Source: Lactonifactor longoviformis DSM 17459
Lineage (GTDB): Bacteria > Bacillota > Clostridia > Lachnospirales > Lachnospiraceae
Length of the DNA: 64,000 bases
Direction: 5' to 3'
Assembly: GCF_900129135.1 (NCBI RefSeq)
Contig: NZ_FQVI01000009.1
Coordinates: forward strand, 94,234 to 158,233
The notes beneath the pieces are model-generated. The model did not search any database and was not told the origin of the DNA. It saw only the letters and a program-made list of their open reading frames with translations. A program made the position numbers and the translations under genes. Shown in pieces: positions 54,858-63,607 of this stretch (positions are counted from its first letter, which is position 1; every line of letters begins with the position of its first letter).

Positions 54858-56060
54858 CTATAGCGTATCCTTGCCGATTATCACCTGATTCTTACCCTTT
54901 TGTTTGGCCTGATACAGCAAAATGTCTGCCTGGCGGATGCAGTGCTCCAGCCTCATCGAAGGATCCAATGTCTGTGTAACCATACCTGCACTGATGGTTA
55001 CATAGGGGAATGGAGCCTGCCGGTTCTCCAGCTTTCTCTGTTCCAGATCCAGCCGGGCCTTGTTGACCTTATCAGCAATCGCTTTCCCATCCTTTCCTGC
55101 AATAATAGCAAGAAATTCTTCTCCCCCATAGCGGAGCAGATGACCATCGGGCATGTCCAGATGAGACTTCAGCAGTCCGGCAATTAAGGCAATGCAGTCA
55201 TCCCCGGCCTGGTGCCCATAAGTGTCATTATATATCTTAAAGTTATCAATATCTATCATTACAAAAGTAACCTGTCTGCTGTCCTTCTGAAACTGCTCCC
55301 AGACCTGAGGCATCACTTCTTTCAGATAGCGTCTGTTATAGAGTCTGGTCAGCTCATCTGTCAAAACCTGTATGTGCAGTTTGCGGTTCATCTCCTCGAT
55401 TTTCTCTTTCTGGCTTACAATAATTTTTCTGGAATGAAAGGTCTCCAGCCCATTATTATATCTCATAGCCGCAATCAGCACTGCCATGATAGTTGCACAG
55501 GCCGTATTGGTGTAATTCCCTATGTTATTTGTAGGTGCCGGCTGGAAGGTGGGAAACAAAAGCATCAGTATTATCTGGTTGATGCCAAGAACAATCATAG
55601 CCTCCCATGGCCGATAGCTGACAAATACAGAGACAGAGAGAACAATGCACAGATATACGCTGACATTCTCCGTCACTCTCTGATCATACAGAGTCACAGC
55701 AGTGCCCCACAGACAAAACAGGCCGCTTTCTGCCACTGCCAGCTTTAAACAGAGTCCCGCATGCCGGTCCACATCCTTTTCAAATATCAGGCAGAACACA
55801 AAACCGGCCAGACTGATGGTAAAAAGAAAGATGTACAGTACAAAATACACCCTGTGAGAGTGCACGGACAGCCCGCCGTCACGGACGAAGGCCATCATAT
55901 ACATGTTGAACAGCTCAAACACCATTACAACCACTGACAAATACTTGCAGATCCTAAGGGTATGGGCTGCCCGTTCTGTCTCGAATTCCTGACGCATTTC
56001 TTCAGGGAGGGTTTTCGTAAATACTCTTTTTAATTTGTCCGTCATAGCTTGCATTCTCAT
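54858..56060 (-). CDS. Membrane-bound GGDEF diguanylate cyclase
   Basis: 400-aa signalling enzyme making c-di-GMP. Six or so hydrophobic helices span about residues 36-200, a short coiled linker at 205-230 follows (SQKEKIEEMNRKLH), then the GGDEF domain with intact active site RYGGEEF and metal/base residues DIDNFKIYNDTYGHQAGD. No RxxD inhibitory site precedes GGEEF. It is monocistronic. The periplasmic or membrane signal is unknown. Confidence 0.94.
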   Translation of the reverse strand: MRMQAMTDKLKRVFTKTLPEEMRQEFETERAAHTLRICKYLSVVVMVFELFNMYMMAFVRDGGLSVHSHRVYFVLYIFLFTISLAGFVFCLIFEKDVDRHAGLCLKLAVAESGLFCLWGTAVTLYDQRVTENVSVYLCIVLSVSVFVSYRPWEAMIVLGINQIILMLLFPTFQPAPTNNIGNYTNTACATIMAVLIAAMRYNNGLETFHSRKIIVSQKEKIEEMNRKLHIQVLTDELTRLYNRRYLKEVMPQVWEQFQKDSRQVTFVMIDIDNFKIYNDTYGHQAGDDCIALIAGLLKSHLDMPDGHLLRYGGEEFLAIIAGKDGKAIADKVNKARLDLEQRKLENRQAPFPYVTISAGMVTQTLDPSMRLEHCIRQADILLYQAKQKGKNQVIIGKDTL

Positions 56061-56165
56061 CCTATCCTCCCCGTTTTATGAGCAGAATCCTTGCATCATA
56101 TTTTACAATACATGTGGTTATAGCAAAAGTCAATACTTCACCGGCTTTTCTGCAGATAGCTTCCA

Positions 56166-57146
56166 CTAAGCCTCAAAGGGGAAGCGCATTCCCCAGGATC
56201 CCCTGATTTCATCCATTACTTTCATAATCCGGATGGTTTCGCTGTGGGGCATCTCCGGACACTCGGTTCTCCCTTCTTCTATGGCTCTGATTGCCGACAG
56301 CACTTCATATTCATAGCCGGTAATCTGTTCCGGCACCTCGTAGGCAGCAACTTCCTTCCATTCCAGAGAGAATACACTTACCTTCTGGGGATTGTTGATA
56401 TTATCAACCACCAGGTATCCTTTTTCCCCGTATACAATTCCTCTGCGGTCGGTCTGCGCAAGCATGGTTGAGGTAAGTACTGCCATCTTTCCTTCCTTAA
56501 AGCACAGAGTAATGCTGTCCATAGCATCCACTCCGGTGTCTGCCATCACCGCCGAGGAAGTGATATTCGTTATATTTTTTCCGAAAATCATAGATGCAAA
56601 ATTAATCGGATAGACAGAAAGATCAAGCAGTGCTCCTCCAGCCAGCTCCGGGCGTATCATGCGCTCATTCTGCGCCACAAGATATCCCAGATTCGCCGTT
56701 AAAAGGGTGGGCGTTCCAATGACTCCGCTGTCTAACACTTCCTGGATCATGGATACCGACGGCATATATCTGGTCCATATTGCCTCTGTGAGCAGCAGCT
56801 TTTTTTCTTCCGCAAATGCAATCATTTCCTCTGCCTGAGCGGCATTCGCAGTAAATGCCTTCTCACAAAGTACATGTTTGCCGTGCTGAAGGCACATCAT
56901 GCCGTGAGCAAAATGATGAGAATGCGGGGTCGCTATGTATACAAGCTCCACCTGGGGATCCTTCAGCATATCCTCATACGAACCATAGGCACAGGTAAAC
57001 CCCCATGTTTCCGCAAATGCTTTTGCCCGCTTACTATCTCTTGCTGCAACGGCATATGCCTCAGCCTGGGGCATCCTTGTGATTGTTTTCGCCATCAGAG
57101 CAGCGATCCCACCCGCCCCCAGAATTCCTATCTTTGTTTTCTTCAT
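56166..57146 (-). CDS. Gfo/Idh/MocA-family oxidoreductase
   Basis: 326-aa NAD(P)-dependent dehydrogenase. Rossmann start IGILGAGGIAALMAKT, then YIATPHSHHF and the signature CEKAFTAN (catalytic Lys of the EKP-type motif). It resembles dimeric dihydrodiol/xylose dehydrogenases. It sits just downstream of the amino-sugar-type cassette but after a terminator (57218-57258), so it may be separately expressed. Substrate unknown. Confidence 0.9.
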   Translation of the reverse strand: MKKTKIGILGAGGIAALMAKTITRMPQAEAYAVAARDSKRAKAFAETWGFTCAYGSYEDMLKDPQVELVYIATPHSHHFAHGMMCLQHGKHVLCEKAFTANAAQAEEMIAFAEEKKLLLTEAIWTRYMPSVSMIQEVLDSGVIGTPTLLTANLGYLVAQNERMIRPELAGGALLDLSVYPINFASMIFGKNITNITSSAVMADTGVDAMDSITLCFKEGKMAVLTSTMLAQTDRRGIVYGEKGYLVVDNINNPQKVSVFSLEWKEVAAYEVPEQITGYEYEVLSAIRAIEEGRTECPEMPHSETIRIMKVMDEIRGSWGMRFPFEA

Positions 57147-57217
57147 GCTCGTATGCCTCGCTTTCTTTATTTTCTTCTATTCTACACAAACCGGCGATAA
57201 TGTACAACCCTTCTGTA

Positions 57218-57258
57218 CAGCAAAAGGGCATAGCCGAAATGACTATGCCGTTCTGCTG
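57218..57258 (-). terminator. Terminator at the end of the 57295-62246 cassette
   Basis: Arms CAGCAAAAGGGCATAG and CTATGCCGTTCTGCTG (few mismatches) with TTTTGC on the minus strand, 37 bp after the PfkB-family stop. Confidence 0.75.
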
Positions 57259-57294
57259 TATCATTCTTCTTTATCGGATCGTACCTTTGTGCGA

Positions 57295-58341
57295 TCAAAC
57301 TTTTATGTCTGTGCAGCTGATTCCTGCAGTATCCAGAATTTCCGGCCCTGTTTCCCAGGCAATACTGTCTTCACACTGTACTGCCAGCCCTGCACAGAGA
57401 GTTCCTAATTCTGCCGCACTTAAAAGCTCTGTCTCCCCCGCCGCAGGCTCTCTGCTGCTTTTTTGAAGAGGCAGTCCCAGACAAAGCCCTGTAATCGTTC
57501 CTCCCAGAAAGGCGTCTCCTGCACCTGTAGTGTTTTTCACGGAGACCTGAGCAGCCGGCAGATATTCCAGGTGCCGCCCTGCCATGGTGTATGCTCCATG
57601 TTTTCCAAAGGTAACCAGAAGCTGTATCTCAGGATTTAATCTCTTTATCTGTTCATACAATCGCAGCACCAGCTTCTCCTCAGAACTTTCCTGTGTCTCT
57701 CCTTTCATCCCTTTGTCCATAGCACCGAGCACTGCCCTGGCCTCCTCCTCATTCACAGCCAGGAGATCGCAGAAGGTAAATGCTTCCGCCTCCAGAAATG
57801 CTTCCGCCTCCGCCGCAGGAACTGATAGTACGCAAAATGCCCCTTTTTCCTTCCCCTCCCGCAGCAGGGCAATCCTGCTCTCCTGGGAAACCTCCGGAAT
57901 AGCTGCCACAAGCGTGTTGGCGTCCACGGACAGTGCTTCCATACTTGATCTGATATACCCGGGGGTGACCTTGGAAGCAGCGCTGTTAATGACTGTCATA
58001 TTGCAGCCCTCTTTGTCCGGATACTGCAGGCATACGCTGAGCATAGTTCCGAGTTCCTCTGACCTGCCCATATATTCTGTGTGCATCCCGGCAAGCCTCA
58101 TTTCCCCCAGCAGTTCCTCCCCCATGGTATCCTGCCCCACATAGCTGAGGGGATAGACTTCTGTCTGCTTCCCTATCAAGGCTGCTATATAATGAAATAC
58201 AATATGCAGCTTGCAGTAGTCTCTGGCAGGACTCCTATGTACCAGACGTGATTCACTGCGTCCCAGGGTATCCTGTATCGGACTCAGAAGCAGCATTCCG
58301 GTCCCTACACCGCCGGTTCCCACTACCTTGTTGAATCTCAT
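57295..58341 (-). CDS. PfkB-family carbohydrate kinase
   Basis: 348-aa ribokinase-fold kinase with the C-terminal signature NTTGAGDAFLGGTITGL (anion hole GAGD and catalytic Asp) and LVTFGKHGAY. The N terminus (VGTGGVGTGMLL...) is atypical and slightly longer than in ribokinase. It overlaps the NagB-like gene by 4 bp (ATGA), so it probably phosphorylates the sugar used by that enzyme. ADP/ATP use and the sugar are not deducible. Confidence 0.88.
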   Translation of the reverse strand: MRFNKVVGTGGVGTGMLLLSPIQDTLGRSESRLVHRSPARDYCKLHIVFHYIAALIGKQTEVYPLSYVGQDTMGEELLGEMRLAGMHTEYMGRSEELGTMLSVCLQYPDKEGCNMTVINSAASKVTPGYIRSSMEALSVDANTLVAAIPEVSQESRIALLREGKEKGAFCVLSVPAAEAEAFLEAEAFTFCDLLAVNEEEARAVLGAMDKGMKGETQESSEEKLVLRLYEQIKRLNPEIQLLVTFGKHGAYTMAGRHLEYLPAAQVSVKNTTGAGDAFLGGTITGLCLGLPLQKSSREPAAGETELLSAAELGTLCAGLAVQCEDSIAWETGPEILDTAGISCTDIKV

Positions 58342-59252
58342 TCCCTACCGTCCTTTCTGCTGGCGGCAATCCCCCGGAATTCCCACTCCGGATGCTCGCT
58401 GATGGGATGACAGGCAGTCTCTCTGGTAGCAGTAATCAGGGCATCCGGATGCTCCTGCAGGAGAGTCATAGGGTATTCTTCTGTAAGAGGTGAAAAAAGT
58501 GCAACCCGCAAAGCCGTCTGCTTCCATGAGCCTGTTGCCGAGTACACTCTGATCTTTTTTGCTTTCAGACATTCTTTTGCTCCCAGAGTCACAGACATAG
58601 GAGGCATAAACTGCCAGCCCGCCCCAAAGCTTCTCTGGGCCAGGGCGATCATAGTGTCAATATTATTTTCCTGAACTCTGGCCGTGGAATTGCGGATATC
58701 GTCGATCGTAACCACAGAATACGGACTTCTCTTCGCCTGGTTAAAGGCAATATGGCCGTCCTGTCCCCAGCCTCCCATGGTATAATCTATCTCCGTCTTC
58801 TCAATCCGTTCGGACATTTCCTTCACATTATCCGGCGTCAGATAGTGCCGGTTTTCTTCCTTTACCCTGAGTTCAGGGACAACCGCCTCATAGAAATAGG
58901 TATGCATAAATGTCCTGAAATTGCTGGGGTCCTTTTCCGGAAGCAGTTTTCCCTCCCAGTCCAGATTCTCATCCATATGAAAACAGATCATATTTTTCAA
59001 AGAAATCCGTTCTTCATTTACCATTCTTGCAAATGGCGCGTACCACTCCTTTGGTCCGCAGGGAACAATTAAATGAAAAGGTCTCTGCTCCAGATTGGCT
59101 GCTTTTATCTCCTCCGCCAGGTCACGCGCCATAACCTCCCCCAGTTCAGCCGCGTCCTCTACAATGCGCAGGGGTACCTTACGGTCTTTATGGTCCAAAA
59201 GCTCTTCCATAGGAATGCTGCACCATTCGTATAACTTATTTAAATCCATCAT
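58338..59252 (-). CDS. Glucosamine-6-phosphate deaminase-like isomerase (NagB/RpiA fold)
   Basis: 304-aa protein with NagB active-site motifs: the catalytic His loop GGWGQDGHIAFNQ (NagB has GIGxDGHIAFNEP) and Asp in FHMDENLDW (NagB LDEY). It is about 40 residues longer than NagB, mainly at the N terminus. It would isomerise or deaminate a phosphorylated amino sugar. It overlaps the kinase gene and lies 43 bp below the PIG-L deacetylase gene, which supports an amino-sugar route. Confidence 0.85.
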   Translation of the reverse strand: MMDLNKLYEWCSIPMEELLDHKDRKVPLRIVEDAAELGEVMARDLAEEIKAANLEQRPFHLIVPCGPKEWYAPFARMVNEERISLKNMICFHMDENLDWEGKLLPEKDPSNFRTFMHTYFYEAVVPELRVKEENRHYLTPDNVKEMSERIEKTEIDYTMGGWGQDGHIAFNQAKRSPYSVVTIDDIRNSTARVQENNIDTMIALAQRSFGAGWQFMPPMSVTLGAKECLKAKKIRVYSATGSWKQTALRVALFSPLTEEYPMTLLQEHPDALITATRETACHPISEHPEWEFRGIAASRKDGRE

Positions 59253-59295
59253 ATTTTTTCTCCTTTACCAGGCTGCAGGTTTTTCTTTTCTTCCC

Positions 59296-60000
59296 CTAAG
59301 GCAGATATCTTTCTGCTTTTACCTTCGGCCAGGCATAGCAGGGGGTAAAAGCCTCCGCATAGCCGGCTCCGCACTGAAGCCCCCGGTAACGGGCACAGGT
59401 GCTGACAAACTCTGCAAAATCAATGCCGTCATGGTCTTTCATCCATGTGAGCTGGCTTTCATGCTGCCTCAGCATTTCCATCTTCTGATCATACGTATCT
59501 GTAATGTCTACATATTCTGTGGGAATAAAATTAAGCCCTGCCAGGGTATCCATATAATAAATAGGCGTCAAAGTCTCATAGTAAGTTTCCCTGGTGGTGT
59601 AGTGAGGCAGCGTAGAGACAAACGAAGCGTCAAATACCAGCTTGCTCACCGCCACGTGATCCGGCATATAGTCATTAGGACTGTGGGTGATAATCACATC
59701 CGGTCTTGCATACCGGATAATATCCATCACTTTTTCCCTGTGTTCCCGCATATCTCCGTAAATGCAGAGATCGTCAATATCACAGGTAAGTCCCTCGGCT
59801 CCAAGAAGAGCAGCGGAATTCAAGAATTCCTTTCTCCGTATGGCGCGCAGCTCGTCGGGCATAATAACCGCATGTCCCTGGTTGCCGTTGGACACGTGGC
59901 ACATAAATACATCCCATCCCATCTTTTTATATCTCGCCAGAGTCCCGGCACAGGATATTTCTATATCGTCCGGGTGGGCAGCTATCGCTAAAACCCGCAT
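59296..60000 (-). CDS. PIG-L family N-deacetylase
   Basis: 234-aa zinc deacetylase (LmbE/BshB fold). The zinc and catalytic motif AIAAHPDDIEISCAGTL is at the N terminus, and the third ligand His is in HSPNDYMPDHVAVSKL. The ATG at 60000 has AGGAGG 9 bases upstream; codons further 5' are unsupported. It starts 5 bp after the epimerase stop. Family members remove acetyl from N-acetylglucosamine-containing substrates. Confidence 0.93.
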   Translation of the reverse strand: MRVLAIAAHPDDIEISCAGTLARYKKMGWDVFMCHVSNGNQGHAVIMPDELRAIRRKEFLNSAALLGAEGLTCDIDDLCIYGDMREHREKVMDIIRYARPDVIITHSPNDYMPDHVAVSKLVFDASFVSTLPHYTTRETYYETLTPIYYMDTLAGLNFIPTEYVDITDTYDQKMEMLRQHESQLTWMKDHDGIDFAEFVSTCARYRGLQCGAGYAEAFTPCYAWPKVKAERYLP

Positions 60001-60004
60001 ACCT

Positions 60005-61219
60005 TTATTCCTCCTCTTCCTGCTCTGCTTCCAAATCTGCAAGCATGTGGTCACACATTACCAGCATCCTTGTCACATGGAACAGACCCTTGTAATGATT
60101 GCTTTTTATCACAGGCTCCTGCCACTTTCCTTCCCTGGTGAGATACCCCACCCATTCTCCGTACTCCGGATCTGAAAAATGCTCAAAGGAATAGTCTGCA
60201 AGTGTGTGGAACCATGTCTCATATTTATTTTCCTTCGTCAGGGTATATGCTTTCAGGGAAGCAATCAATGCCTCACTCACCGGCCACCACAGCTTCAGTT
60301 CATGCTCATACTGTTCTACGGGCCTTCCCTCTATGTCCACAAAGTACATAATGCCGCCGTACTCTTTATCCCAGCCATGCATCATGGACCAGTCAAATAT
60401 ATTCAGGCATTTTTCAATGACATCGTCGCCCAGTCCCATAGCTTCCGCCTCCTGGATCAAAAACCAGCAGGCCTCAATACTGTGTCCGGGATTAATGGTT
60501 CTGCCCACAGGCTCATCGATGAATTCACCATTTGGGCCTACATTCTCAAACAAAGCCTGGTGCTCCTCATTATAATGGTACTGTAATAAATCTGATATGT
60601 ATTTTTTGCTCCGGTCATCGTACTTCTCCCTGTTTTCGGGGTCGCACCTGCGCATAATAGAAGTCACATTCAGCAGGATCATCACATTGGCCAGCCCCCG
60701 CATTGGCCGTACTTCAGGGTTATACTTAGGAGGCATCTTAAAGGGATCGCTGTCCGGATTCTCATAAAGCTCCACTACCCTGTCGTAGACACGCCTGGCA
60801 TCCGCCAGCGCTTCTTTGTCACCGGTGGCCACTGAATATTCTGCATTTCCCAGTATATAGAAGGTCTCACTGAAAAAGTACCGTCTCTTGCGTACCGGTC
60901 TGCCGTCCCTTGTCACCAGAAAATACATTCTTCCGTCCGTGTCGAAGCAGTGCTTATTCATAAAGTCCTTACAGCTTTTTGCAATCTCAAGCCATTCCGG
61001 GCGCGCTCCGTACACATTACACAGATAGGAATACGTCCACAGGACTCTCCCCTGGAACCATACCCCCTTGTCACTGGAAAACGGTTTTCCTTCCCGGTCC
61101 AGGAATGTGGGCATACCTCCATATTCCTGATCCAGCTTATCCCCCCAGAAAGGCAGCATACGGTCAAACAGTTCTCTCTGCATCATCTTCCGGTATTCTT
61201 TTATTTTTTTAAGCTCCAT
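60005..61219 (-). CDS. AGE-family epimerase (N-acylglucosamine 2-epimerase-like)
   Basis: 404-aa (alpha/alpha)6-barrel protein. Catalytic His residues appear in PGHSIEACWFL and in the C-terminal SNHYKGLFHVTRML. RGLANVMILL and WWPVSEALIASL are the typical active-site helices. It may epimerise an N-acyl hexosamine at C2 or isomerise a free sugar (mannose/cellobiose-type relatives share the fold). Its position with PIG-L and NagB-like genes favours an N-acyl amino sugar. Confidence 0.9.
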   Translation of the reverse strand: MELKKIKEYRKMMQRELFDRMLPFWGDKLDQEYGGMPTFLDREGKPFSSDKGVWFQGRVLWTYSYLCNVYGARPEWLEIAKSCKDFMNKHCFDTDGRMYFLVTRDGRPVRKRRYFFSETFYILGNAEYSVATGDKEALADARRVYDRVVELYENPDSDPFKMPPKYNPEVRPMRGLANVMILLNVTSIMRRCDPENREKYDDRSKKYISDLLQYHYNEEHQALFENVGPNGEFIDEPVGRTINPGHSIEACWFLIQEAEAMGLGDDVIEKCLNIFDWSMMHGWDKEYGGIMYFVDIEGRPVEQYEHELKLWWPVSEALIASLKAYTLTKENKYETWFHTLADYSFEHFSDPEYGEWVGYLTREGKWQEPVIKSNHYKGLFHVTRMLVMCDHMLADLEAEQEEEE

Positions 61220-61247
61220 AGTCTATATCCCCGCTTTCTTACTATTA

Positions 61248-62246
61248 TTATTTTTCTATGGTGTACCCTGTTTTCTCCAGCACTTCATGAACTCTGTGGA
61301 TGACCTTTACCGCTTCATAGCTCTCTTCTCCCGTGATAGGAGGAACTGTATTCTCTGCAACGGCCCGCAGAAATGCCCGTATCTCACGCCCCAGATCTCC
61401 GGACGGCACATCGTTCAGGTCATCCGGTTGGTATGAGGTATCAAAAAATCTGCAACCTTCTCCCTCCATGGGGGCAAACGATACCTCCGAAAATCCCAGC
61501 TCCAGTTCCAGCATGCCTTTGCTCCCCACCACCTTCATACCGGTGTCTACCTGTGAACTGTGCTGATAGGGAAGCAGCCAATGATTCTCCATCACAACCA
61601 GAGCATCATTATCCATAATCAGATGAGAGGAGGTGTAATCCCAATTAGGACTGTTGTATTTAAATCCATTGGCCGCCGCAACCTTTTTCACCTTTAAACC
61701 GGTCATCCAAAGTACCAGATCAATGTCGTGGATTCCCAGAAACCAGGCAATGCTGGTTCTCTTCCCCAGACGGCCGGCATTGGCTACCGTATTATTTCTC
61801 CAGATATTAATGTGCAGGATCTCCCCCAGCTTTCCCTGGTCAATGGCACGTTTTGCCTGAATTGCTCTGGGATCAAACCGCAGATCATGTCCCACCATCA
61901 GATAGGTTGGATCCGGGCGCTTTGCCAGAATCTCTTCGCAGTCTGCACTGGAGATGGCCAAAGGCTTTTCTACCAGTACCTTTACCTTGTTCTCAAAAGC
62001 CTTCAATATCAAATCCTTGTGCAGATCATCCGGAGTACAGATGCTGACTGCGTCCAGCCCCTGTGCAAACAGCTCTTCCGGAGTTTTGTAAACTTCCACT
62101 CCAAGCTGTTCCTTTACCTCTTCCCTTCTTTTGTCAAAGCTCTCTGCACACCCCACGAATTCCACATCCGGCTGGGCCAGATAAAACCTGGCATGGGCGT
62201 CCCCCATGTAACCCATTCCAATAACACCTGTTCTTAGCTTTCCCAT
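61248..62246 (-). CDS. Gfo/Idh/MocA-family oxidoreductase, second copy
   Basis: 332-aa dehydrogenase with Rossmann start VIGMGYMGDAHARFY, CTPDDLH, and the EKP-type motif VEKPLAIS. A conserved domain-2 helix has GIHDIDLVLWM (GxxDxxH-like catalytic region). It is clearly different in sequence from the copy at 56166. It is first of the row dehydrogenase-epimerase-deacetylase-isomerase-kinase, with the ROK regulator just upstream. Confidence 0.92.
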   Translation of the reverse strand: MGKLRTGVIGMGYMGDAHARFYLAQPDVEFVGCAESFDKRREEVKEQLGVEVYKTPEELFAQGLDAVSICTPDDLHKDLILKAFENKVKVLVEKPLAISSADCEEILAKRPDPTYLMVGHDLRFDPRAIQAKRAIDQGKLGEILHINIWRNNTVANAGRLGKRTSIAWFLGIHDIDLVLWMTGLKVKKVAAANGFKYNSPNWDYTSSHLIMDNDALVVMENHWLLPYQHSSQVDTGMKVVGSKGMLELELGFSEVSFAPMEGEGCRFFDTSYQPDDLNDVPSGDLGREIRAFLRAVAENTVPPITGEESYEAVKVIHRVHEVLEKTGYTIEK

Positions 62247-62284
62247 ACGATTACCTCCATTTTTATATGATTTTGTTTTATTGC

Positions 62285-63493
62285 CTACAAATCATGCTCG
62301 ATTACCAGATTCCTTCCTAACTGCAAGCCTCCGTAAATGGCAGAATAAGGCGCTGCCACATACAGATGAGGCTCTCTTTTCAGCACATTTTTTTCCCGCA
62401 GCATACGGTAAAAGGGTTCCGTAAACCACTCCTTAAGCAAAAGAATCCCCCCATCGATTACCACAGAATTAATTCCCAGAAGCAGCATGCCGTTCACGGC
62501 AATGGTTGCTATGTGTGTTGTCACACGGCTGATTTCCGCCTGAAGCCATGCATCCTTTCCCGCCGTTTCAGCGATAAGCTCCAGGGTAACCCGTTCCGGC
62601 TCACCCTTTGCCGCCTGGTAAAGGCTGCTGTCTCTGTGAAAATCCAGCTTTTCCTTTACACTTCCCAGCAGTGCGGACAGGGAGGCAATCGTTTCATAAT
62701 CCACCGTCTCCCAGCTGCCGTCCTCCCTCAAAAGCGTGGCGTATCCAATCTCTCCTGCACTTCCGTAAGAGCACTTCAGCAGCTGGCCATCTACAATTAC
62801 TCCCATACCCAGTCCTGCATCCACACGAAGGTACAGATAATTTTCCGGTAACTCCTCCCTGTCGCAGAGAGCCTGATATCCAAGGGCTGCCATGTCAATA
62901 TCATTCATAACTGCAGTGGTACAGCCGAACCGTTCCTGAAACATCTCCCGCAGCGGGAGATCCGCCCACTTTTTTGCCATTTTGGCCGGCTTTAGTATCC
63001 TTCCGCTGTCATCGTATACCACTCCGGGATTGGCAAGGGCCATACTTCCTATCTGCTCTGGGGATATTTGATATCTATTCAAAAGTGTCTCAATCTTAAC
63101 CATAATATCTTCCATCATCTCCTGCGCTCCCACCGTCTCCGTAATCTGATACGTGTCAGAGGCTATCAGGTGATAACACATATCCCCCAGACTGATATCC
63201 ACAAGCTCCTTTCCCAGATCTACGCTGATCAGGCAGCGGAATCTGGGATTCACATTATACACCATGGGCTTTCTGCCGTATGAAGCCTCCTCATTAGGTG
63301 TCTCCTCCACAATCGCCCCCAGTTTCAGCAGTTCATCCATATTGCTGGTAACGCTGACTACACTCAGCTTTGTCAGTTTCGATATCTCTTTCTTGGTCAG
63401 AGGTCCCTGATTCAGCATAAGGCGGAGGATTACCTTCTTGTTATTATCCTTAATATGCTTTTGACTTCCTGTTCCCAACCCTCTGTTCTCCAT
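62285..63493 (-). CDS. ROK-family transcriptional repressor
   Basis: 402-aa regulator (NagC/XylR type). The winged helix at residues about 20-65 (GPLTKKEISKLTKLSVVSVTSNMDELLKLGAI) precedes a sugar-kinase-like ROK domain (LISVDLGKELVDISLG; DAGLGMGVIVDGQLL). It likely represses the downstream cassette until its sugar ligand appears. It starts the gene cluster and is followed by the dehydrogenase 38 bp on. Confidence 0.92.
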   Translation of the reverse strand: MENRGLGTGSQKHIKDNNKKVILRLMLNQGPLTKKEISKLTKLSVVSVTSNMDELLKLGAIVEETPNEEASYGRKPMVYNVNPRFRCLISVDLGKELVDISLGDMCYHLIASDTYQITETVGAQEMMEDIMVKIETLLNRYQISPEQIGSMALANPGVVYDDSGRILKPAKMAKKWADLPLREMFQERFGCTTAVMNDIDMAALGYQALCDREELPENYLYLRVDAGLGMGVIVDGQLLKCSYGSAGEIGYATLLREDGSWETVDYETIASLSALLGSVKEKLDFHRDSSLYQAAKGEPERVTLELIAETAGKDAWLQAEISRVTTHIATIAVNGMLLLGINSVVIDGGILLLKEWFTEPFYRMLREKNVLKREPHLYVAAPYSAIYGGLQLGRNLVIEHDL

Positions 63494-63607
63494 TTTTTCA
63501 TCTCCCGGTTAATATATTAAATTGACTTTTTAAACTCACTTTATTATATTGTCATTGTATCTTTTTCCGGGGGAACTGTCAAGCAATTTTAGATAGATTT
63601 ACAAAAA

